The notes below the pieces were generated by a model. It had not been told where the DNA came from. It made no database searches and saw only the letters and a list, made by a program, of their open reading frames with translations. DNA of 64,000 nt, taken from contig NZ_JADOUF010000001.1 in NCBI RefSeq assembly GCF_015751905.1, forward strand, positions 3,224,001 through 3,288,000, read 5' to 3'. The stretch comes from Longispora fulva. Lineage in GTDB: Bacteria > Actinomycetota > Actinomycetes > Mycobacteriales > Micromonosporaceae. Shown here piece by piece: positions 8,078-17,200 of this stretch. Made by a program: the position numbers and the translations under genes. Position 1 is the first letter of the stretch. Each line of letters opens with the position of its first letter.

Positions 8078-9044
8078 TGGCCCACCTTTCACGAGGTTCG
8101 ACGTGCGCGCCCGGGTAGCGTTCGGCCACCCAGGAGTCGGAGTAGACGGAGTCGAGGTAGCGTTCGCCCAGGTCGGGTGACACCGCGACGACGGTGGTCC
8201 CCTCCGCGAGGGTGGCGGCGATCCGCAGCACCCCGGCCAGCACCGTCCCGGTCGAGCCGCCGACCAGCAGGCCGTACCGCCGCGCGACGAGCCGGCACAT
8301 CCCGATCGACTCAGGCTCGGGCACCACGACCTTCTCGAACTCTCCGGTGTCGACGAACAGTTCCGGGATCCGGCTCGCGCCGAGGCCGGGGATGTGCCGC
8401 TTGCCGCTCGGCCCGCCGAACAGCATGGAGCCCTCGGCGTCCACGGCGACGAGCCGGGTGGCCGGGCTGTGTTCGCGGTAGTAGGACAGGCAGCCCATCA
8501 GGGTGCCGGTGGTGCCGACGCCGATCACGAGGACGTCAGCGTCGGGGACCTCGTGGTGGATGGCCCGGGCGGTGCGCTCGTGGTGGGCGATCGGGTTGGC
8601 CGGGTTGGCGTACTGGTTGGGCCACAGCAGGTCCGGGTCCCGGGCGATCGACTCGACGATGAAGTTGATCCGGCTGGCCAGGTACCCGCCGTGGGTGTCG
8701 CGTTCGGAGATCACGACCACCCGGGCACCGAGGGCCCGCATGGTGCGCACGGCCGCCGTCGTCGCGTTCGGGTCGGTGACCACGGTCAGGTCGTAGCCCT
8801 TGGCGGCGCACACGGCGCTGAGCGCGATGCCCAGGTTGCCCGACGACGACTCGATGATGCGTTGCCCCGGACGCAGCCCCTGGGCCTCCAGGCTCTCCAC
8901 CAGGGCGACCGCCGGCTTGAGTTTGATCGAGCCGGCGGGGTTGAGCCCCTCGAGCTTCAGCAGCAGTCGCACGTCCGGGACCAGTCCACCCATGTCGAGG
9001 AAGACGTCCTCGAAGACGATGTCATGCGCGCTCCGGTAGATCAT
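8070..9044 (-). CDS. sbnA: SbnA-type PLP synthase, 2,3-diaminopropionate biosynthesis
   Basis: A 324-residue fold-type II PLP enzyme of the cysteine-synthase family. SbnA condenses O-phospho-L-serine with L-glutamate to give ACEGA, which SbnB then cleaves. The PLP lysine is Lys41 in LNPAGSIKLK; ESSSGNLGIAL binds the substrate carboxylate; VGTTGTLMG binds the PLP phosphate; and LVGGSTGT is near the C-terminus. Ordinary cysteine synthases have NPxGSxKDR at the lysine, whereas SbnA homologues have a different residue after the lysine, as here (KLK). ATG 9044 has GGAGAGG 11 bases upstream. First gene of the minus-strand Dap unit, divergent from the biosynthetic operon. Confidence 0.9.
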   Translation of the reverse strand: MIYRSAHDIVFEDVFLDMGGLVPDVRLLLKLEGLNPAGSIKLKPAVALVESLEAQGLRPGQRIIESSSGNLGIALSAVCAAKGYDLTVVTDPNATTAAVRTMRALGARVVVISERDTHGGYLASRINFIVESIARDPDLLWPNQYANPANPIAHHERTARAIHHEVPDADVLVIGVGTTGTLMGCLSYYREHSPATRLVAVDAEGSMLFGGPSGKRHIPGLGASRIPELFVDTGEFEKVVVPEPESIGMCRLVARRYGLLVGGSTGTVLAGVLRIAATLAEGTTVVAVSPDLGERYLDSVYSDSWVAERYPGAHVEPRERWAIV

Positions 9045-9451
9045 CGCGAACTCAACCTCTCCGCGGCGAGGACATCGCCGCATCCCACGACCGACGGGGC
9101 GAACGCCCGACCGGCGGTTCGGTCAACCTTCCCGCGCGACCAGGAGAGAGGGTGTCCACTGTGATCATAGGACCGGTGACGGTGTTCGACGGAAGGGCCC
9201 GGGCCGGGCTGATTCCGCAGCTCGTGGCCGCGTCACCCCGAACGGGGCATTGAGGACGGTGCCGGCGATCGGTGGGCGCAGGGGTCGGAATCGACCGCAC
9301 GCCGCCGCCGTTTTCACCGGGATCGATGCGGACCGTCCCGCCGCCGTGCGGGTCATTCGGTCACCGGGTGCGAAAAGCCGCCCGACTCGACGGGTACCCG
9401 AGATTGGCGCACCGGGACCCGCAGGTCAGACGGTCGTGTTTGACTCAGAGT
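9045..9451. other. Intergenic region between divergent sbnA and the lipoprotein gene
   Basis: About 400 bases without a confident gene. It must carry the sbnAB promoter, but no good -35/-10 pair was seen on the minus strand. On the plus strand GTG 9152, preceded by GGAGAGAGG, opens a 33-codon frame (to TGA 9251-9253) with no recognisable family. Nothing else stands out. Confidence 0.5.
9152..9253 (+). CDS. Possible 33-residue peptide with good ribosome-binding site
   Basis: GTG 9152 follows GGAGAGAGG (from 9143) at very close range, and GTG 9161 is an alternative start with better spacing. The peptide begins MSTVIIGPVTVFDG and ends at TGA 9251. It has no homologue that I recognise. It may be a chance frame, a leader peptide or the stub of a lost gene. 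Confidence 0.2.
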   Translation: MSTVIIGPVTVFDGRARAGLIPQLVAASPRTGH

Positions 9452-10498
9452 ATGCGTACAGGCGTGGTGCGTGACTGGGCGTGGCCGGCGGTGGTGGCGG
9501 TGCTCGCGGGGCTGGCTCTGTCGGCGGCCGGCTGCGAGGCCGACAAGCCGGCCCCCGCAGTGAATACCGTCCAGCCGTCCGGCTCGTGGACCCTCGTCCG
9601 GTGGCTGAAGAGCCGGTCGGACACAGAGGCCGGGCGCGGCCAGGCCGTGGAACGCCGGCTGGCCCTGACCCCCTCGTGCGCGGCGGGAAAGTGCGCGGTC
9701 GCGGTCCACCCGGACGGGGTGGGCGGCGGCTACCTGCCGGAGGGGTACACGGCGCCGGACGCGGACGCCGCCGACAAGGCCCCCTACACGCTGAGCTGGA
9801 AGGGGTCGACCGCCACCTACGAGTACGCGGCGGCCGCGGAGGTCGTGTCGTGCACGGCGGCCGGCGGCACCGTGGTCCCCGCGGCGTACGAGGTCACCTC
9901 CAGCACCACGCTGACGTTCACCCCGGCGAAGGACGGGCGGCCTGCGGCGTTGCGGGGCACGTACACCGACCGGGCCCGGGGGGTCGGGGCCGGCGTGGCG
10001 GCCGGGTGCACGGACTTCGACACGGTGTGGACCGTCGCGGCCGCCCCGAGCCTGACCAAACCGGACACCGGGGTCGACATCGCGGGAAAGTACCTGGTCA
10101 CCGAGGTGGTGCAGCTGGTCGAGCCGGGTGGCCAGCGCCCGCCCGGGTACGCCGGGATCCTCATCGACACCGCGACCGTCGCCCGCAGCGGCACGGGCTA
10201 CACCCTCTCCGGCACCGGACCGCCGCCGGCGACCCTGGCCGCCACGGCCACCGGATGGGGTGGGGAGACCTCCACCCCCGCCGTGTGCAACCTGGGGGCC
10301 GGAGACATCGCCGGCGGGTTCGCCCGGGTGGAGCACTGGGACCAGGTGCGGCCGGTCGCGACGACCGGGCAGGGCACGCCGGTCCTCACCGGTCGATGGA
10401 GCCTTCGGTTCGCCCCGACCCCGGTCGGCGCGGCGGCCGGGTGCGGCGGATCGAGCAACACCGGCTACGTCCTGTTCGTTCCGAAGGCCTCGATTTAG
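9452..10498 (+). CDS. Secreted lipoprotein of unknown function
   Basis: A 348-residue protein with a Sec signal peptide and lipobox LSAAGC (cysteine near residue 31), so it is anchored to the outer face of the membrane. The mature part has four or more cysteines (SCAAGKCAV, GCTDF, CNLG, GCGG), probably in disulfides, and two similar beta-rich halves each beginning near a SGxWTL or AGKYLVTEVV strand, suggesting a duplicated beta-sandwich. No family recognised. ATG 9452 was chosen because the signal peptide starts soon after. It lies between the Dap genes and the NRPS operon; membership in the cluster is uncertain. Confidence 0.65.
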   Translation: MRTGVVRDWAWPAVVAVLAGLALSAAGCEADKPAPAVNTVQPSGSWTLVRWLKSRSDTEAGRGQAVERRLALTPSCAAGKCAVAVHPDGVGGGYLPEGYTAPDADAADKAPYTLSWKGSTATYEYAAAAEVVSCTAAGGTVVPAAYEVTSSTTLTFTPAKDGRPAALRGTYTDRARGVGAGVAAGCTDFDTVWTVAAAPSLTKPDTGVDIAGKYLVTEVVQLVEPGGQRPPGYAGILIDTATVARSGTGYTLSGTGPPPATLAATATGWGGETSTPAVCNLGAGDIAGGFARVEHWDQVRPVATTGQGTPVLTGRWSLRFAPTPVGAAAGCGGSSNTGYVLFVPKASI

Positions 10499-10510
10499 TG
10501 GGCGTTGATG

Positions 10511-10605
10511 TTCGGCGATGCCACTTCCCGCGCACTCATCAACAGCACAACGAAGGACGTGGTTGTTTCCAGGGAAAGGGTTCGGCGAAGCCATTCCGCG
10601 CACTC
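10511..10605 (+). repeat. Imperfect direct repeat upstream of the biosynthetic operon
   Basis: TTCGGCGATGCC at 10511 and TTCGGCGAAGCC at 10581 begin two copies of about 26 bases that both end in CGCGCACTC (27 and 25 bases; one substitution and a 2-base indel). They are 70 bases apart, about seven helical turns, which would suit a regulator binding two sites. Function not known. Confidence 0.5.
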
Positions 10606-10742
10606 CGACATGAATCCGAAATGGACACCGCAAGGCGCGAGGTCAACACCGATCCGAAGCGATGCCGAAGATGACCAGCCGTCCACGCCGGACAGTCGCT
10701 GGACCGCTGACGTTTGCCGTGGCTCATATGTTGCCATGTTTG

Positions 10743-10762
10743 ACTGTCATCTATGCGACAGT
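10743..10762 (+). promoter_or_regulatory. Inverted repeat ACTGTC-N8-GACAGT
   Basis: A perfect 6-bp inverted repeat with an 8-base spacer, about 355 bases before the first gene of the operon and beside TTGACT (10740-10745). It could be an operator or a small RNA hairpin. Confidence 0.35.
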
Positions 10763-11117
10763 GTCCGTCACGGTCTGTAGCCATCGATCTTCATAACTAG
10801 CCCGGCTTCCGCCGCATAGGTCGAATACGTCACCCTACGGAAGCGTCGACTTTGACCGGAGCTATCCGTTATCCAGCCGTTATCACGCTGAGCCATTCAG
10901 CCGCCGACCCCCGCGAACGGCCCGTCCGCCCCCGTTCCACATTCGACCCAACTCAAATAGCCTTCCAGCCACCCGCCCATTCGACCGCCGCCGCGACCCG
11001 GCGATCGGATTCACCCCCGAGTGACTATTTGGACTGCATACCCATGCGCCCTAAAGCCTCCACCGGCAGATGTCGAGTTCTGTCGCCACCGTCCTGTCAC
11101 ACTCAGGTGAGCGAGCG

Positions 11118-14100
11118 ATGACGGGGGCCCGGATGTTCGTCGCGGCCGTGCGGCCGGACGCCGACGTGCTGCTGTTCTGCCTGCCGTACGCCGGCGGCGG
11201 AGCCGGCGCGTTCCACCCGTGGCGCACCGCCTTCCCCGCCGGGGTCGACGTGCAGCCCGTCCAGTTGCCGGGCCGGGAGAACCGGATCGCCGAACCGGCG
11301 CACTTCACGCCGGAGGACGTCGCCGTGGCGATCGCCGACCGGGCCGACCGGCCGTACGCGATCTACGGGCACAGCATGGGCGCCCGGCTCGGCTTCGAGG
11401 TGATCCGGTGCCTGCGCCGCACCGGGGCCCGGCTGCCCAGCCGGTTCTACGTCGGCGGCTCCCGCCCGCCGGACCTCGAGGAGTCCCTCGTCCGCATCGT
11501 CGACCTGCCCGACGACGGGTTCGTCCGCGGCCTGGAGGCGCTCGGCGGCACCCCGCCCGGCGCCCTCGACGTGCCGGAGCTGCGCGAGCTGCTCCTCCCC
11601 CTGCTGCGGGCCGACTTCGGCTGGATCGACGGGTACCGCTACCACGACGAGGACCCGCTGCCGGTACCGATCGTCGGGTTCGCCGGCCAGGCCGACCCCT
11701 CGGTCACCCCGGACCTGATGGCCGGATGGGAGCGGCACACCGGGGCCGGCTTCCGACTGCACACCGTGCCCGGCGACCACTTCTTCCTGGTGGGCGACCT
11801 GGCACGGGTGACGGCGGCGATCAGCGAGGACCTGCTCGGCGCGGTGGCCCCGGCCGGGCCCCCGGTCACCAGTGACCCGGCCACGCCGGCACCGCCCGCC
11901 ACGCACCGGATCCCCCTGCCCGGCACCGACTGGACCGTGTGGCGGCAGGCCCTGCTGCGCACCACGGGCTTCCCCGCCGACGGGCTCGACCGGCTCGGCT
12001 CGCCCGCACTCGCCGCCGCCGCCGACGCGCACCTCGACGGCGGGCTCGACGCCGACGGGTACGCGCACGCCTACGAGGCCGCCGCCGCCCAGGTCAGCGA
12101 ACAGATCTGGGCGATCGCCACCGACCCGCTGTTCCGTGAGGCCGTGACCTGGCAGAACCGCAACGCGCTGTACGCACTCGACGGCATCGCCCACCAGGGC
12201 CCGGTCGCCCCGCGCAACTCCAAACGCCGCCAGCGCGAGGAGATGGTCGCCCAGTACTGGCAGCGCTACTGCGCCAAGAACGAGACGGTCGGCTTCTTCG
12301 GCCCCACCACCTGGATCGACCTCGACCCGCAGGGACCCGCCGCGTCCGCCGAGCCCGGGCCGGGGCTGGTCCGGGAGCGCCGGGTGTTCTTCGAGCACTG
12401 GGCGCTGTCCGCCTTCGCCGCGGCGGTCACCGCCGACCCGAGGGCCCGGCGGTGGCTGGTGCCGTCCGTGTCGCCGCAGCTCGTGCTCGACGGACGCCAC
12501 CTGGTCCGGGTCGCCCAGGCCCCACTGCACCTGACCCCCGCCGAGGCGGCGCTGCTGGCCGAGTGCGACGGGCGGCGGCCGGCGATCGAGGTCGCTCGGG
12601 CGGCCTGCGGGGTCGCGGGCTCGCCGCTGCGTACCCCCGAAGACGCTCTGATCTTGTTGGGGCAGCTCGCCGAGCGTGCCCTGGTGCGGTGGGACGTCGA
12701 CCTGCCGATGCGGATGAACGCCGAGGACGTGCTCGCCGAACGCCTCGCGCTGATCGGCGAGCCGGACCTGCGCGACCAGGCTCTGGCCGGCCTGGCCCGG
12801 CTGCGGGCGGCCCGCGACGCCGTCGAGGCGGCCGGCGGCGATCCCGCAGCGGTGCAGGCGGCCCTGACCGCGCTGAACGCGACCTTCGTCGAACTCACCG
12901 GCCAGGAGGCCGAACGCCGCGCCGGACAGATGTACGCCGGCCGCACCCTCGTCGTCGAGGAGTGCGTGCGCGACCTGGAAGCCGGCATCGGCGGCGCCGT
13001 GCTGGAGGCGATGGCCGGGCCGTTCGGGATCCTGCTACAGGCCGCGCGCTGGCTGACCGTCGCGACCGCCGAGGCGTACCTGGCCGTGCTGGGCGACTTC
13101 TACCAGGAGCTGGCCCGCGACCTGGGCACACGCGACGTCCCCTTCGGCCAGCTGTGGTACCTGGCCCAGGGCATCTTCTTCGGCCGGGGCGACCGGCCCG
13201 TCGACGAGGTGGCCGAGGAGTTCACCCGGCGCTGGTCGGACCTCTTCCGGCTCGACCGGTTCGGCGACGACACGAAGGCCGTGGCGCTGACCAGCGCGGA
13301 GCTGGCCGATCTGGTCCGAGAGGTGTTTCCCGCCGACCGGCCCGCCTGGGCCGCCGCCCGGGTGCACAGCCCCGACCTGCACGTCTGCGCCACCAGCGTC
13401 GAGGCCCTGGCCCGGGGCGAGTTCACGCTCGTGCTCGGCGAGATCCACGCCGCCTGGGCGACCCTGGACGCCGGATTGTTCCTGGTCGGTTGCACCCAGG
13501 TTGAGGAGCTGCGCGCGGCGACCCTCGCCGACGTCGGCCCCGGCCGGGTGCTGCCGCTGTACCCGCTGGACTGGCCGCGCTACACGTCCCGGCTGTCCGG
13601 CGCACTGGACAACGACACCGACTTCCAGCTGGGCATCCTGCCCGGACCGGGCGCGGACCCCGACCGGCTCATCCCGGTGACGGCGCTGACCGTGTCCGAA
13701 CGCGACGGCGACCTCGTCGTGCACGGCCGGGGCCAGCGCTGGCCGCTGATCGAGATGTTCGCCGAGCTGATCGGCATCCACACCCAGGGCGCGTTCAAGC
13801 TGGTCGCGGCCACCGGGCACACGCCGCGGATCACCGTCGACCGGATGGTGCTGGCTCGCGAGACCTGGCGGACCACCATCGCCGGCACCGGACTGGCCGA
13901 CGTGCGCGGCGAGCAGGCGCAGTACCTGGCCGCCCGGCGCTGGCGGGCCGCGACCGGACTGCCGGAGACCGTGTTCGTCTCGATCGCCACCGAGACCAAG
14001 CCCTGCTACGTGGACCTGGGCAGCCCGGTGTACGTCACCATCTTCTGCTCGATGCTGCGCGCCGCCCGGCTCAGCCACGGCGACGACGTGCGGGTGACCA

Positions 14101-14225
14101 TCACCGAGATGCTGCCCACCCCCGACGAGGCGTGGGTGCCCGACGCCGCCGGTCAGCGGTACTTCTCCGAGATCCGGGTCCAGGTGTGCGACCCGGAGCC
14201 CGCCGACACCGGGCGGCGGCCGTGA
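11118..14225 (+). CDS. Thioesterase fused to LanB-type (lantibiotic dehydratase N-terminal) domain
   Basis: A 1035-residue, apparently novel fusion. Residues 1-250 are a type II thioesterase: LPYAGGGAGAF, nucleophile Ser86 in GHSMGA and His221 in GDHFFL. It would hydrolyse stalled or wrongly primed carrier-protein thioesters. From about residue 265 the protein is a LanB-like domain, with VWRQALLRTTGFP at the start, KNETVGFFGPTTWIDL near 386-400, and long blocks to the C-terminus. In NisB this part uses glutamyl-tRNA to glutamylate Ser/Thr hydroxyls. About 770 residues remain, roughly the glutamylation domain alone; no separate SpaB_C elimination domain is evident. ATG 11118 has GGTGAG upstream. 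The end overlaps the NRPS start by four bases (GTGA). Confidence 0.85.
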   Translation: MTGARMFVAAVRPDADVLLFCLPYAGGGAGAFHPWRTAFPAGVDVQPVQLPGRENRIAEPAHFTPEDVAVAIADRADRPYAIYGHSMGARLGFEVIRCLRRTGARLPSRFYVGGSRPPDLEESLVRIVDLPDDGFVRGLEALGGTPPGALDVPELRELLLPLLRADFGWIDGYRYHDEDPLPVPIVGFAGQADPSVTPDLMAGWERHTGAGFRLHTVPGDHFFLVGDLARVTAAISEDLLGAVAPAGPPVTSDPATPAPPATHRIPLPGTDWTVWRQALLRTTGFPADGLDRLGSPALAAAADAHLDGGLDADGYAHAYEAAAAQVSEQIWAIATDPLFREAVTWQNRNALYALDGIAHQGPVAPRNSKRRQREEMVAQYWQRYCAKNETVGFFGPTTWIDLDPQGPAASAEPGPGLVRERRVFFEHWALSAFAAAVTADPRARRWLVPSVSPQLVLDGRHLVRVAQAPLHLTPAEAALLAECDGRRPAIEVARAACGVAGSPLRTPEDALILLGQLAERALVRWDVDLPMRMNAEDVLAERLALIGEPDLRDQALAGLARLRAARDAVEAAGGDPAAVQAALTALNATFVELTGQEAERRAGQMYAGRTLVVEECVRDLEAGIGGAVLEAMAGPFGILLQAARWLTVATAEAYLAVLGDFYQELARDLGTRDVPFGQLWYLAQGIFFGRGDRPVDEVAEEFTRRWSDLFRLDRFGDDTKAVALTSAELADLVREVFPADRPAWAAARVHSPDLHVCATSVEALARGEFTLVLGEIHAAWATLDAGLFLVGCTQVEELRAATLADVGPGRVLPLYPLDWPRYTSRLSGALDNDTDFQLGILPGPGADPDRLIPVTALTVSERDGDLVVHGRGQRWPLIEMFAELIGIHTQGAFKLVAATGHTPRITVDRMVLARETWRTTIAGTGLADVRGEQAQYLAARRWRAATGLPETVFVSIATETKPCYVDLGSPVYVTIFCSMLRAARLSHGDDVRVTITEMLPTPDEAWVPDAAGQRYFSEIRVQVCDPEPADTGRRP

Positions 14226-17200
14226 CCGGGCTGCTGTGCGACCTGGTCACCGAGCAGGCGGCCAGGACCCCCGACGCCGTGGCGGTACGGCAGTGGGACA
14301 CCACCGTGACGTACCGGGAACTCGTCGGTCGGGCCGCCGGACTCGCCGTCGCGCTCCAGGCACACGGCGTCGGCCCGGAGGTGCGGGTCGGCGTGTGCGG
14401 CCGGCGGGTACCGGCCATGCTCAGCGCCGTCCTCGGCGTGCAGCTCGCCGGGGGCGCGTACGTGCCCCTCGATCCGTCGCACCCGGCCGGACGCCGCGCC
14501 CTGATGCTCGCCGATGCCGGGATCACCGTCGCCGTGGTCGACGACGCGGGGGCCGAGGCCCTGGCCGGCACCGGGCTGACTCTGCTGCGCGTGCCCGTAG
14601 ACGCCGCCGACGAGCCGCCGGTCAACGCCGCGACCCCGGACAACGTCGCGTACGTCATGTACACGTCGGGATCCAGCGGGCAGCCGAAAGGCGTCGTCGT
14701 CGCGCACCGCACCGCCGCGCACTTCGCCCGGTCCACGGCGGAGATCTTCGCCCTGGGCGGCGACTGCCGCAGCATCGGGTTCGCGGCCCTGGGCTTCGAC
14801 GTGTCGGTCCTCGACTTCTACCCGCCGCTGTCGCGCGGCGGGTCGATCGCGTTCATCCCCGACGCCGACCGGATCGACGCCACCCGGCTGCAACGGTTCC
14901 TCGAAGAGCACCGGGTGACGTGGGGCGTGCTGCCCCCGGCACTGCTGCCGCTGCTGCACCCCGACCGGCTGCCCGACCTGCGGCACGCCCTGACGGCCGG
15001 CGAGTCCCCCGGACCCGACCAGGTCGCCCGGTGGTCCGCGCCCCCGGACCGGCGCTTCTTCAACTGGTACGGGCCGACCGAGTGCTCCTGCATCGTCGTC
15101 GGCACCGAGGTCACCGGCACCTGGTCGACCACCCCGCCGATCGGGTTCCCGCTGCCGGACTGCGCGGCGTACGTCCTCGACGAGAACCTGCTGCCCTGCC
15201 CCGACGGCGTCCCCGGCGAACTCGTCATCGGCGGCCCGCACGTGGTGCGCGGCTACCTCGACCGCCCCGGGCTGACCGCCGACCGGTTCGTGCCGGACCC
15301 GTTCGGGGACGTGCCCGGGGCCCGGCTGTACCGGACCGGCGACCGGGTCGTCCGGGGACCCGAACACGGGATCGTCCACCTCGGACGGCTCGACCGGCAG
15401 GTCAAGGTGTCCGGGCAGCGGGTGGAACTCGGCGAGATCGAGGCCGTGCTGCGCGGGCTGCCGGGCGTGGCCCAGGCCGTCGCCGACGTGACCGACTCCG
15501 TACTCGTCGCCTACCTCACCCCCGACGACGCCCCGGACCTGACCGCGCTGCGCGCACTGTGCGGCGACCGGCTACCCGGGTACATGATCCCCACCCGGGT
15601 GGTCCGGCTGGCCGCCCTGCCCCTGAACACCTCGGGCAAGGTTGACCTCGCCGCGCTGCGCTCGCACGCGTCCGCGCCGGTCACCGGCGACCGCGCGCCC
15701 GGCACGCCCCTGGAACACGCGGTCGCCCGGGCCTGGTCGCGGGTCCTCGGCGTCGCCGCACCCGGCCTCGACGACGACTTCTTCGCCTCCGGCGGGCACT
15801 CGCTGCTGGCCATGCGACTCGTCGAGGCGGTCCGCGCCGACCCCGGCCGCGCCGTCACCGTCGAGGACGTCTTCGTCGGCCGCACCCTCGGCGGCCTGGC
15901 CGACCGGGCGGAGAAGGCCGCCGCGCACGTCGACCTGCCTGTCCGGCCCGGGCAGCCGCCGGCCATGTCGGGCGCGCAGCGCCGGGTGTGGTTCGTCGAC
16001 CGCCTCGCCGGGGACACCCCCGCATACAACATCGCCTTCGCCGAACGGCTGCACGGCCCGGTCGACCCAGCCGCACTCGGCCGGGCGCTGCGCGCCGTGA
16101 CCGCGCGGCACGAGGTGCTGCGCTGGCGGTTCCCCGACACGGCCGGCGCGCCGTACGTGGCCGTCGACCCCGTCGGGCCCGCCGTCCCCGTGCCCGTCGA
16201 CGACGCGCCCGACCCCGAGCGGTGGCTGCGCGACCAGGCGTTGCGGCACTTCGACCTCGCGAACGACGCGCTGTGGCGGGTCCGGCTGCTCCGGATCGGC
16301 GACGACGGGTACCTGCTCGCCCTCACCGTGCACCACACCGTGTTCGACGGGTGGTCCCAGCAGCTGTTCTACCGGGATCTGGCTGCGGCGTACGCCGCCG
16401 AACTCGCCGGCGACGCACCGCAACTCGGCGCCCTGCCGGCCACGTTCGCCGACTACGTCGCCTGGCAGGCCGAACGCGAACGGTCCGACGCCGAACTGGA
16501 CTGGTGGACGGCCCGGCTGGCCGGCGCGCCGACAGTGCTCGACCTGCCCCGAGACCTGCCCCGACCGGCCGTGCAGACATTCCGCGGCGCCGGAACGCGC
16601 GCCCCGCTGGACGCCACCGGCACCGTCCGGGCCCTCGCGGCGCGGCTCGGCACGACGCCGTACGTGGTGCTGCTGGCGGCGTTCGCCCAGCTGCTGCGCC
16701 GGCTCACCGGGGAGAAGGACCTGATCATCGGGGTACCGGTCGCCGACCGCGGCCACCCGGCCTTCGAGCCCATGATCGGCTTCTGTGTGGACACCGTGCC
16801 GCTCCGGCTCACGGTGGACGACACGGCAGACTTCGCCGGGCACGTGCGCGCCTGCGCCGAGACCCTGACCGCGGCCCTCGCCCGGGCCGCCACCCCGCTG
16901 GAACGGATCGTCACCGCCCTCGGGGTCGAGCGCGACCTGACCCGCAACCCGCTCGTGCAGGTTCTGTTCAACATGTACAACTTCGCCCAGCCGCGCCTGG
17001 AACTGCCCGGCGTCACGGCCGAACCGGTGCCGGCCGGGTTGCCCGGGTCGCTGTTCGACCTCACCTTGTACCTGTCCGAGAACGCCGACGGGTGGGACCT
17101 GCAGGCGGTGTACAACCCCGATCTGTACCACGCCGGGCGGATCGGGGCCCTGCTCGACAGCTACACCCGACTGGTCGGCGACCTGGTCGGGACGCCGGGG

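Larger units (their letters stand above)
10499..11117. other. Long, less GC-rich leader region of the NRPS/PKS operon
   Basis: About 620 bases with no convincing gene and visibly higher A+T than the flanks. It contains an imperfect direct repeat (10511-10537 and 10581-10605) and an inverted repeat ACTGTC-N8-GACAGT at 10743-10762. It is the only large non-coding stretch before eight tightly coupled genes and so should hold the operon promoter. Candidate TTGACT (10740) and TTGACC boxes exist, but none is followed by a good -10 at 16-18 bases. Confidence 0.5.

Noticed and set aside
7082-9044. Staphyloferrin B-type siderophore cluster suggested by sbnA/sbnB
   Set aside because: No IucA/IucC-type NIS synthetase, decarboxylase or siderophore transporter is present; the Dap genes lie next to NRPS genes instead.
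10505-10780. A 91-codon frame in the leader region of the operon
   Set aside because: No ribosome-binding site, no family, and the direct repeat translates differently in its two copies. Treated as regulatory DNA.
11118-14225. A class I lanthipeptide cluster because of the LanB domain
   Set aside because: No precursor peptide, LanC cyclase, LanP or LanT was found, and the gene is coupled to NRPS/PKS genes.
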